In this document: positions 1 through 8,201 of the stretch, piece after piece | Layout: every line of letters begins with the position of its first letter | Position numbering within the stretch: the first letter of the stretch is position 1 | DNA from: Paraphysomonas bandaiensis | Taxonomy: Eukaryota; Chrysophyceae | NCBI GenBank assembly: GCA_965644295.1 | Contig: CBFFRP010000484.1 | Coordinates: 1-31,061 of the forward strand | DNA length: 31,061 nucleotides | Reading direction: 5' to 3' | Translations under genes and position numbers: made by a program | The notes under the pieces: generated by a model | What the model was told of the DNA's origin: nothing | Databases searched by the model: none | Seen by the model: only the letters and a program-made list of their open reading frames with translations

Positions 1-1278
1 ACTACAGTGTTGTCACAGACGCTACGCACATACTGGAAGAATTCTTCACCACGGGTCAATGGCACTGGCGTAGATGCGATACACACCTCCTCACAGACCT
101 CGGTCCTATGCTAGGAGACGTTACAGATCTCCACCACCAGTGGGACCTCCATCAATACACCCTCCGACGAGATAGCATATGTATGCTGCACAAGCAGCGA
201 GACCCGCAGTAAATGGACACGCAGCGGAACAAGGCTCCCACACAAGCTCCATCCCCTCCGTACCCATAACTCCTCCAAACACTACATCCCCCTCATAGGC
301 GTAGTATACGCGAGACAGCATACGTATGGGACAAATCCTTTGCAATGGAGGTGAAAACCGAGCCAAAGGAAAATCGGACACGATCGCACAACGGCTTCCA
401 CATGCGCAGACTGTGCACACCCCACGAACCAACATGGCGCACATGCTTCTCACCTGCACTCACCCTGACATCATTCACATACGTGAAGATGTGCCAAGCA
501 CACCACAATAAGCTTGACAAACTTCGCACGCGCACGCTCCCCATCCCTGGTTTTACACCGCCATAACCAAACTAGCCAAAGCCGCATGGAACCCAGCCAC
601 CCCCAGGTTGAGCGCTACTGGACCGGCCACGTACTGCCACAAATGGCCGACGCATTCGGACGCCACATATCCAGCTCACTGCTCGAACATCAATTCCACG
701 CCCTAGAAAAATCCCATCGCCTCTATCCTACTCCCCCTATATGATGGAGGGCTCCGCATGCTTCCGCAATAGGGGACACAGACACCACAACGTAGACACG
801 GCACCAAGCGACGCAGTCCCGACACACGCAAAGCCCGCCAGCCCCAGGATACCCACCCGACACCAAAAGTACTCCAGCTCCGGAAGAGCATCCACCCCAC
901 GAACTACACTCTCTGCAAGAGCCCAGACTGACCAAGAGCCAGCGCAGCAGCAGACAGCCCTTTGTGGCCGAAACCCCACCTCCAACAACCAGCACCATCT
1001 CTCCACCACCGACTTGCACTCTCATATACAACTCGCCTCACCCACCCCCCAAATAATCCATGGCACAAGGCCCGCCAGACACATTGCCCAAAGGTAGACC
1101 CCCCGACTAACCTCACTACAAGGGACGGTTGCACCATGGTGCTCGCAGCGATGCACAAGCAGTCCCGAGACGGTTGCCCGCCACTAGCAGTATATAGCAA
1201 ATCTAGTTATTAGCTAGTCTATGAGACATAAACTAGTTTCTGTACGCAACCGTACTCATGTAATAATCTAGACTTTCA
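1..1278 (+). repeat. Host repeat copy A, decayed retrotransposon-like fragment
   Basis: This GC-richer stretch matches 1654-2950 almost base for base, with small indels; the shared sequence begins ACTACAGTGTTGTCAC in both and ends near GACTTTC before the two copies diverge. Its reading frames are broken, but fragments on the plus strand match the better-preserved partial copy at 27247-27672, which carries a C-x2-C-x8-H-x4-C finger like those found after non-LTR reverse transcriptases. The left end is cut by the window. I read it as a 5'-incomplete, non-functional copy of a dispersed host repeat. The similarity is seen directly; the non-LTR assignment is inference from one short zinc-finger motif. 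Confidence 0.7.
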
Positions 1279-1653
1279 TATACACCACGCCTGGCCTCAA
1301 CGCATACACCTACGAAACCCTTGCAATGTCAGCAGCACTGACATTCTCTCACTGTACTCCACTCTTCCGTGCCAATCTGGACTGGATTGTCAGGCGGTAC
1401 AGACGCGGACCAAAGAGGCCCTCTCACACAGACGGCGCGCCTTCGGAACAAAGCCCCAGGGAATATTCTACGAATGCCTCGCCACCACAGCTCTTAAAAC
1501 AGCGCCCAATAAAATGGACGCGCTTGCACCCCGAACGTAGAACCTGTCAAAGATCAAAGCAACTGGACCCACCACTGACCACGGCATTTATATAGCTGAC
1601 GCCGCCGCCAGTGGCGAATGGAAGACACTAGAGCAGAGTGCTCGGAGCCTCCA
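1279..1653. other. Sequence between the two host repeat copies
   Basis: No counterpart lies after copy B, so this is either spacer or the upstream part of the copy B element that is outside the window for copy A. It holds short open stretches but no recognisable protein. GC content resembles the repeat copies rather than the viral element further right. Confidence 0.4.
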
Positions 1654-2950
1654 ACTACAGTGTTGTCACAACTGACTAGATGAATTCTTCACCACGGGTC
1701 AATGGCACTGGCGAAGATGCGATACACACCTCCTCACAGTATCCTCGGCTCCCATGCTAGGAGACGTCACAGATCTCCACCACCAGTGGGACCTCCATCA
1801 ATACACCCTCCGACGAGATAGCATGTATGCTGCACAAACGCAGCGAGACCCGCAGTGTTGGACACGCAGCGGAACAAGGCTCCCACACACAAGTTCCACC
1901 CCCTCCGTACCCATAGCTCCTCCAAACACTACATCTCTCCCTTGCAGAGCGTATACGCGAGACGAAGCACACGTATGGGACAAATCCTTCGCAATGGGAA
2001 GAAACCGAGCCAAAGGAAAATCCGGACATGATCGCACAACGGCTTCCACATGCACAGATTGTGCACACCCCACGAGACAACATGGCGCACATGCTTCTCA
2101 CCTGCACTCATCCTGGACATCATTCATATACATGAAGATGTCCACCAAGCACACCACAATAAGCTTGACAAACTTCGCACACGCACGCCCCCATCCCTGG
2201 TTTTACACCGCCATAACCAAACTAGCCAAAGCCGCATGAGACAGCCAACCACCCCCAGGTTGAGCGCTACTGGACCGGCCACATTACTGCCACACAATTG
2301 GCCGACGCATTCGGACGCCACATATCCAGCTCACTGCTCGAACATCAGTTCCACGCCCTCGAAAAATCCATCGCCTCTATCCTACTCCCCCTATATGATG
2401 GAGGGCTCCGCATGATTCGCAATAGGGGATTCAGACACCACAACGCAGACACAGCACCGGCGACACCGGTCACGACACATTCACAGCAACGCCAGTTCCA
2501 GGATACTCACCCGACACCAAAAATACTCCAACTACTCCAGGCGACATCCACCCCAAGAACTACACTCTCTGCAAGAGTCCAGACCCGACAGAGGCAAGCG
2601 CAACCACTCCGGAAACAACTCCTCCTTACTTGTGGCCGAAACCCCACCTCAGCATCCAGCACCATCTCCACCACCGACTTACACTCTCATATACATCTCG
2701 CCTCATCCACCCCTCACATAATCCATGGCACAGGCCCACCAGACACATTGCCCAAGAGGTAGACCCCCCGACTAACCTCAATACAAGGGACGGTTGCACC
2801 ATGGTGCTCGAAGCGATGCACAAGCAGTCCCGAGACGGTTGCCCGCCACCTAGTAGTATTTAACAAATCTAGTTATTACTGTGGTTAGTTTATAGATATA
2901 ACCTAGTTTCTGTGCACAACCGTTCTCATGTAATAATCAGACTTTCCTAT
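1654..2950 (+). repeat. Host repeat copy B, decayed retrotransposon-like fragment
   Basis: Second copy of the repeat seen at 1-1278, offset by 1653 bases at its left edge. It is somewhat better preserved: the frame beginning near 1754 runs from a segment reading MLGDVTDLHHQWDLH through the region matching the zinc-finger segment, but small indels have shifted the frame relative to the copy at 27247-27672. It ends around GTAATAATCAGACTTTCC, close to where copy A also ends, consistent with a shared 3' end of the element. No terminal repeats or target duplication could be identified. Confidence 0.7.
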
Positions 2951-3208
2951 ATCTTTGTATAAGTGAGGGAGAAGATCTCTCATGGATGTGAGCCCTTGAA
3001 GTGCAGATAGGGTTAGTCAGAGGGGCTTTACAAGATACAAGATATTCAGAATACGTTGCCGGCTCTTCATATATAGATATGTAGTGTAGTGCAAACTTTT
3101 ATATTCAGCCCAGTAATCCAAAGTATCAATGTAAGGAAATATTGTTCCAGCCTAGTTAGATTGGTTAAATAACTACTTAGTCACACTAATTTCGGTGTAA
3201 AAACGTTT
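2951..3208. other. Junction between host repeat and viral element
   Basis: No gene is visible in these 258 bases. The composition is intermediate, and the sequence resembles neither the repeat copies nor the viral genes. I looked for an inverted counterpart of this stretch at the right edge (30800-31061) and saw none, so no Polinton terminal inverted repeat is demonstrated here. Confidence 0.4.
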
Positions 3209-3931
3209 TCAAGTTATTATATAATTCCGCCCAACACGAAAATTTTTCGTATTTTGTTTATGTCCTAAAGCACTTTCAGGAGTGTCAAGTTTCTCATAAA
3301 CAACATCACCCACATTATATTTTGCTTTAATAGAATAGTTAATAAATCCAGGTTCATTAACTGTTAAATTTTCTCTGAATTCATTTAAATCTTCTCTAAC
3401 AGTAGGCACAATATCAGTCCAATCACGATATACTTTCTTTGTTTCTTTCTCTTTTTTATTCATATAACCGTTAAAAAGTCTTGCTAATTGCTTATTTAAT
3501 GCTTCAACATTAGCCATTTGTTTATGTCTATTGGGTAATGCAGCTTTATGCAATATTGAATTGTCATATAAGTATTTGAAAAAGACACCTTTAAATTCAT
3601 TTCCGTCATCAGTTCTTATAGAAGCATAAGGTTTATCAATATACTCTCGCTTAAAGCATTCTTTCATAGCATTTAAGACAGTTTGAGAATCTTTATTCTT
3701 GATTGGTTCAATGTCAAATCGTCTACTGAATAAATCACATATAACAAAACAATATCTATATCCTTGTGAAGTTGTAGGAAGTTCCAATAAATCAGCCATC
3801 ATATTATAATTAGCTTTTTGAACTGTGTTCTTTCTAATACTATTAAATTTCTTTTGTTTCTTTCTTTCTTTTGTATATGTTTCATCAATATCAAGTTTCT
3901 TTATTATGTCGTTGAATGATTTCTTAGTCAT
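3209..3931 (-). CDS. Polinton/PLV-type DDE integrase (rve family), C-terminus probably truncated
   Basis: Retrovirus-like integrase expected to insert the viral DNA into the host chromosome. With the start chosen here (MTKKSFND, 240 aa) the catalytic triad is D47 (in MADLLELP), D108 (in RTDDGNEF) and E143 (in MANVEALNKQL), with 34 residues between the second D and the E, close to the classical D-D-35-E. The open frame extends 21 codons upstream to 3994, but a TATATAT run ends right at the 3931 ATG, the pattern seen at other starts in this element, so I prefer 3931. After the core there is a basic linker and a small beta-type C-terminal domain (KYNVGDVVYEKLD). The protein stops just after FRVG, where related integrases continue, which suggests that the left junction has removed the tail. 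The family call is firm; the truncation is inference. Confidence 0.88.
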   Translation of the reverse strand: MTKKSFNDIIKKLDIDETYTKERKKQKKFNSIRKNTVQKANYNMMADLLELPTTSQGYRYCFVICDLFSRRFDIEPIKNKDSQTVLNAMKECFKREYIDKPYASIRTDDGNEFKGVFFKYLYDNSILHKAALPNRHKQMANVEALNKQLARLFNGYMNKKEKETKKVYRDWTDIVPTVREDLNEFRENLTVNEPGFINYSIKAKYNVGDVVYEKLDTPESALGHKQNTKNFRVGRNYIIT

Positions 3932-4032
3932 ATATATATTATGTGTATATATAAAATATGAAATATCTATTTGCTTAATTTTATATAAAGTCATTTAAAA
4001 AAATAAAAATATATAGTATTATTATAACATAC
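3932..4032. promoter_or_regulatory. Divergent promoter between integrase and zinc-finger gene
   Basis: This AT-rich gap of 101 bases separates two genes that point away from each other. It holds TATATATAT at the integrase start and AAATATATAGTATTATTATA just before the ATG at 4033. It fits the element-wide arrangement of a TATATA run close to the start codon and probably serves both genes. Confidence 0.5.
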
Positions 4033-4251
4033 ATGAACAAGTCAGAGAAGAATATTGCTTATCAAAAGGAATATTACAAAAAGAATAAAGACAAACTCAT
4101 AGCTTACAATTGCAAAAAGGTTAAATGCGAACTATGTGATAGGGAAGTTTGTAAAAACAGAATTAAATTACATTACAAAACGGCATTATGTAAGAGAACA
4201 CAAGAAGAGAAAAAGATGTTAGAAGAAAGAAAGAAAACAGAAACAAATTAA
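4033..4251 (+). CDS. Small zinc-finger protein, 72 aa
   Basis: A lysine-rich small protein with one finger, C-x2-C-x13-H-x5-C, at about residues 33-54 (CELCDREVCKN then LHYKTALC). The preceding YQKEYYKKNKDKL segment resembles the basic spacer seen in short zinc-finger proteins of large DNA viruses, often with one such finger near the C-terminus. Its role is unknown; nucleic-acid binding, such as transcriptional control, is the natural guess. It diverges from the integrase across a shared TATATA-rich promoter. A second small zinc-finger gene lies at 14399. I am confident that it is coding and less so about its function. Confidence 0.65.
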   Translation: MNKSEKNIAYQKEYYKKNKDKLIAYNCKKVKCELCDREVCKNRIKLHYKTALCKRTQEEKKMLEERKKTETN

Positions 4252-4441
4252 CACGATTTTGCCGATGTTATCACAATGATCATGTCAATACAATGACAAT
4301 GATGATGTGCAATATACAATAAGAATATGCAGATGTTGTGTATCATAAGATATACAACATTACTTAACCAATAAATTATTTATATCAAATCATTTATGTA
4401 ACTATTTTAAATCAATTTAAGTAACTATTTTAAATCGTAAC
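4252..4441. other. AT-rich intergenic stretch with a short direct repeat
   Basis: No gene is visible. AACTATTTTAAATC occurs twice in tandem near 4400-4435. The stretch lies between the convergent 3' ends of the zinc-finger gene and the three-exon gene, so it may hold both transcript ends. Confidence 0.4.
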
Positions 4442-5111
4442 TTACGGAGTAATGAACGAATTTTCTCTTAAAATCCCCAATTCATCCATTTCAAAAACGC
4501 CATCGAACTGTTGAGACTTGACGAATTGAATTTCACTCTTCACGAAAGGAATCAAGAAGTTAATTGCCTGTGATTAAAACTAAGATATAGAATAACATAT
4601 ATTAATATACATACCTTTAAATTCACATCATGCTTTAATTTCTTTGACACGACATATTCTTTGAAACTTTCCAAGTGCGATATCAACTCTTCATAATCCT
4701 TCTTTGAGCTGAAATTCTCAATCCGCTCCATCAACTCGCAGAGTGATAGCTTGAATATGTTCTTTTCCTTGACACTCTTACTCCATTCAATGGCTTCAAT
4801 CCTTTTATTCTTTTCCTTTTTCAATATGGCGTGCTGTCTCCTTAATAAGTCGTCAAGAAGACCCTGTCATTCAACAATGAGAAACACAAACAACACTCAA
4901 AATAAATTACCTCTTTCTTGGACAATGATAATAATATAATTTGTTCGCGGACGCTTTGCCATTGATACTTGTTTATCTTTACAGGATCAATGTTATCATT
5001 GTTTAAAATATCATGCATTTCATTGATGATATTCTTGGATGATTGTAAAACACTCCTCACATCATCACTTTCATCAATATCATACATGTCAAGATGTTGT
5101 CTCTTAGCCAT
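4442..5111 (-). CDS. Three-exon gene of unknown function, 191 aa
   Basis: The frame is broken in genomic DNA but becomes continuous when two GT-AG introns are removed: exon 1 is 5111-4911, intron 1 is 4910-4864, exon 2 is 4863-4615, intron 2 is 4614-4568, exon 3 is 4567-4442. Both introns are 47 bases, with donors GTAATT and GTATGT and acceptors ending ACAG, and both lie in phase 0. Exons of 201, 249 and 126 bases give 191 codons plus TAA. The start MAKRQHLD follows a TATATA run immediately upstream. The product is charged and probably helical, with likely coiled coil in exon 2 (LLRRQHAILKKEKNKR). I do not recognise the family. The splicing implies nuclear transcription and use of the host spliceosome. 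Confidence 0.72.
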
Positions 5112-5190
5112 TATATATATGTATATAATCAATGGTGTTGTTGTTTTGTTATGGTTCATTCGCATTACATCATCATTCATTCATTCACTG

Positions 5191-5600
5191 TTTTCGGGGT
5201 TCGTGTATTCTGTTTTTGGGTTCAGAGATTCATTTTGGGGTTTGTGTATTCTGTTTTTGGGTTCAGAGATTCATTTTGGGGTTTGTGTATTCTGTTTTTG
5301 GGTTCAGAGATTCATTTTGGGGTTTGTGTATTCTGTTTTTGGGTTCAGAGATTCATTTTTGGGGTTTGTGTATTCTGTTTTTGGGTTCAGAGATTCGTTT
5401 TGAGGGTTCAGAGATTCGTTTTGAGGGTTCAGAGATTCGTTTTGAGGGTTCAGAGATTCGTTTTGAGGGTTCAGAGATTCGTTTTGAGGGTTCAGAGATT
5501 CGTTTTGAGGGTTCAGAGATTCGTTTTGAGGGTTTGGAGATTAATTTTGGGGGTTTGTGTATTCTTTTTTGGGGTTTGGAGATTGATTTTGATGGTTCGG
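5191..5600 (+). repeat. Compound G-rich tandem repeat (about 41-bp then 21-bp units)
   Basis: Repeats start at TTCAGAGATT positions 5221, 5262, 5303 and 5344 (41-bp period), then 5386, and continue as seven 21-bp units to about 5532, ending in degenerate copies. The units carry TTTTGGGG, TTTTTGGG and TTTTGAGGG runs on the plus strand. Open frames across it on both strands are low-complexity by-products of a period divisible by three. It sits between two divergent viral genes. Confidence 0.9.
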
Positions 5601-5812
5601 AGTTCTTATATAGCAGCCATTTTTTGCTAAAAACAAAACGAAAAAATCCCAATTTTTATATAAAAACCTTTATTTATATAAAAACCCTTAATTTTAGAAA
5701 TAAAACCCCCAATTTTTTAAAAACCCTCGGTTTTAGTGTAAAAACCCCTTATAAAACCTTGAATTCTAATTTAAATATAGAATATAATAATGTAATGTTA
5801 TATTATATATAG
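5601..5812. promoter_or_regulatory. Promoter region of the repetitive fibre gene, with AAAAACCC runs
   Basis: From about 5636 to 5765 there are repeated A-then-C runs (AAAAACCC, AAAACCCCC), the strand complement of the G-rich repeat just upstream, so the two blocks are partly inverted relative to each other. The last 30 bases hold TTATATTATATATAG directly before the ATG at 5813, the promoter-like motif shared with other genes of the element. Confidence 0.5.
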
Positions 5813-7819
5813 ATGTCAATTTATACAAAGCCAAAAACAAGTAATAATACTATTTTCAATGCACAAAATCACAAGCAGATTGAAACAGCAAGAGTGATAT
5901 TAAACATGGCGGAATATGCAAGGTTAGACAATGCTAAATTTACAGCGAACGTTGAAATCTTGAATGGTAATAACTTAACCATAAACAATGAACCCCAGAC
6001 AGTTGCCTTTACAGATTCAAAAAATAATATGTTATTAGATATGAATACAAGATTATTAAACCTGACTGAAAATGAAATACAAACATTAGACGGTATAAAT
6101 ACCAATGAAACTATACAATCACAATTGAACACATTAACAGCAAGTTTTGAAGGTCTTGATGCTCTCCAAGATATAGACTTAATTAATATACCGAATTTAC
6201 AAACTGATGTGGCAAACTTACAAGCCCAAGATATAACATTACAGAACAGCATTGATACCAAACATGATATAATAGATGTAAATAATAAGTTGGATTCTTC
6301 ATTGGTATATGATTCAACAGAATTAAATACAATAGATAATGTTATATCATCATTACAAACTCAGATTACTAATAATGACACTGATATAACAAACTTACAA
6401 GCTCAAGATACAACACTACAAAACAATATAGATACCAAACACGATATAATAGATGTAAACAATAAGTTGGATTCTTCATTGGTTTATGATTCAACAAAAA
6501 CAGATACAATAGATAATATTATATCATCATTACAAACTCAGATTACTAATAACGATACAGACATAACAAACTTACAAGCTCAAGATACAACACTACAAAA
6601 TAATATAGATACCAAACACGATTTGATAGATGTAAATAATAAGTTGGATTCTTCATTAGTATATGACTCAACAGAAACAGATACAATAGATAATATTATA
6701 TCATCATTACAAAACAACATAGATACCAAACATGATATAATAGATGTGAATAATAAACTTGATTCATCATTAGTATATGATTCAACAGAAACAGATACAA
6801 TTGATAATGTTATATCATCATTGCAAACTCAGATTACTAATAACGATACAGACATAACAAACTTGCAATCTCAAGATGTTACACTTCAAAATAATATAGA
6901 TACCAAACATGATGTAATAGATATAAACAATAAGTTGGATTCTTCATTGGTCTATGATTCAACAGAAACAGATACAATAGATAATATTATATCATCATTA
7001 CAAACTCAGATTACTAATAACGATACAGATATAACAAATTTACAAACTCAAGATACTACATTACAAAACAACATAGATACCAAACATGATATAATAGATG
7101 TAAATAACAAGTTGGACTCTTCATTAGTATATGACTCAACAGAATTAGATACAATTGATAATGTTATATCATCATTACAAACTCAGATTACTAACAACGA
7201 TACAGATATAACAAACTTGCAAACTCAAGATACAACATTACAGAACAATATAAATGCTAAACATGATATAATCGATGTAAATAATAAGTTGGATTCTGGA
7301 TTAGTTTATGACTCCACATTTACTGATACAATTGACAACTTACTAAGTACAATAGACGGTAATATTACAACACTTGAAAATTCAAAATTGAATTTAACAG
7401 GCGGAACAATGACAGGAAATATAACAACTAAACAAATAAGCGAATCAATCAGCACAACATATACGTTTTCTTCAAATGTGTTGACATATAATTATAGCAA
7501 TGGTTCAATTATATATTTCAATGGTTTAACAAGTGATACAAATTTTGAACTTGACATAACGAATATTAATTCAAGCAACTTAACAAATACAAGTTTTACA
7601 GTTTCTGTTTTAATAGACACTTCAACATATAAGGCATATATAAACACTTTAAAAGTTAATACAGTTTCAGAAACGTTGAATGTATCAGGAGGACTCGCAA
7701 ATGTGGACATTAGCAATACGACAACATCAGGAGCAATATTACAAACAATAACAATAATATATACTAACTCAGGAACATCACCATCGAAAGTAATATCTAA
7801 TGTAGGTTCATATTATTAA
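5813..7819 (+). CDS. Repetitive fibre-like surface protein 1, 668 aa
   Basis: Probable virion fibre or adhesin. The N-terminus (MSIYTKPKTSNN) matches that of the second fibre at 29485 (MSIYPKPKPSNG), suggesting a common virion anchor, and both keep a QTVAF motif further on. From about residue 148 to 500 the protein is built of 59-residue repeats containing KHDIIDVNNKLDSSLVYDST and ITNLQAQDTTLQNNI, with a hydrophobic pattern suited to coiled coil. The C-terminal 150 residues begin LNLTGGTMTGNIT, a motif common in phage tail fibres, and continue as Thr/Ser/Asn-rich probable beta structure, likely the receptor-binding end. No signal peptide or membrane segment is seen. The stop lies only nine bases from the copia insertion, which leaves the gene intact. 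Fibre function is inference from architecture. Confidence 0.72.
   Translation: MSIYTKPKTSNNTIFNAQNHKQIETARVILNMAEYARLDNAKFTANVEILNGNNLTINNEPQTVAFTDSKNNMLLDMNTRLLNLTENEIQTLDGINTNETIQSQLNTLTASFEGLDALQDIDLINIPNLQTDVANLQAQDITLQNSIDTKHDIIDVNNKLDSSLVYDSTELNTIDNVISSLQTQITNNDTDITNLQAQDTTLQNNIDTKHDIIDVNNKLDSSLVYDSTKTDTIDNIISSLQTQITNNDTDITNLQAQDTTLQNNIDTKHDLIDVNNKLDSSLVYDSTETDTIDNIISSLQNNIDTKHDIIDVNNKLDSSLVYDSTETDTIDNVISSLQTQITNNDTDITNLQSQDVTLQNNIDTKHDVIDINNKLDSSLVYDSTETDTIDNIISSLQTQITNNDTDITNLQTQDTTLQNNIDTKHDIIDVNNKLDSSLVYDSTELDTIDNVISSLQTQITNNDTDITNLQTQDTTLQNNINAKHDIIDVNNKLDSGLVYDSTFTDTIDNLLSTIDGNITTLENSKLNLTGGTMTGNITTKQISESISTTYTFSSNVLTYNYSNGSIIYFNGLTSDTNFELDITNINSSNLTNTSFTVSVLIDTSTYKAYINTLKVNTVSETLNVSGGLANVDISNTTTSGAILQTITIIYTNSGTSPSKVISNVGSYY
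6254..7310 (+). repeat. 177-bp coding tandem repeat inside fibre 1
   Basis: The motif GATACCAAACA(T/C)GAT recurs at 6254, 6431, 6608, 6722, 6899 and 7076, with a degenerate copy at about 7253. Spacing is 177 bases (59 codons) except 6608-6722, which is 114, an in-frame loss of 63 bases (21 codons). The copies are very similar at DNA level, so the array looks recently expanded or homogenised. Confidence 0.92.
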
Positions 7820-7828
7820 AAATATATA

Positions 7829-8159
7829 ACTTGGATTGTGATATCCTGCGTACGGTAGTACACTGTACTGCAGTACACTGTACAGTAGTACATGGTACAC
7901 AGGTACACAGTACAGTGGTATACAGTACAGCGGTATACAGTACAGAGTATACAGTCATGGATAGTATACAGTGTCATGCATGATATATAGTACCGTATAG
8001 AGTATACTATACAGTACGACGTAGATGTTGGATTCAGTGTAGTACACCGAGGGCTGATTTTTGCCCTTGGAGTCATTTTGTTAGACTGATGTTATTTGGT
8101 CGCTTTGTAGATCAGCTCATAATTAAGCATTATTCGCTTTTCTGTTTCTCTTGCTTACG
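7829..8159 (+). repeat. 5' LTR of the copia element
   Basis: It is 331 bases, matching 14023-14353 throughout my reading. It starts ACTTGGATTG and ends TTGCTTACG, without the usual TG...CA ends. The region 7850-8020 is packed with GTAC and GTATAC palindromes. Near 8047-8071, CCGAGGGC and GCCCTTGG form a hairpin around a T-rich loop. Open frames on the minus strand here are by-products of the palindromic repeats. Confidence 0.95.
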
Positions 8160-8172
8160 TGGTAGCGGTTCT
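8160..8172 (+). other. Primer-binding site
   Basis: TGGTAGCGGTTCT begins at the first base after the 5' LTR. TGG is the complement of the tRNA CCA end, and TGGTAGC agrees with the 3' end of eukaryotic initiator tRNA-Met, the usual copia-group primer. The match beyond about eight bases is imperfect, so the tRNA is not certain. Confidence 0.7.
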
Positions 8173-8201
8173 TTAACGATTTACTAACTTAACACCTTCC
8201 A

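Noticed and set aside
741-1213. Several 80-118 aa frames on both strands in the left repeat
   Set aside because: They are not kept in frame between copies A and B and overlap each other; consistent with chance frames in GC-rich decayed sequence.
5386-5540. CRISPR-like array of short repeats
   Set aside because: Units are contiguous without unique spacers and the context is eukaryotic; it is a tandem satellite.
5094-5812. Long overlapping frames over the G-rich repeat (VQRFVLR-, GSEIRFE- and EPSKRIS-type repeats)
   Set aside because: Several frames on both strands are open at once because the 21-bp unit is a multiple of three; there is no non-repetitive coding part and they overlap regulatory sequence and the start of a real gene.
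7816-8076. Minus-strand frame rich in Cys/Tyr/Thr within the LTR, repeated at 13983-14270
   Set aside because: It is a by-product of the GTAC/GTATAC palindromes and is present in both LTRs; no protein features.
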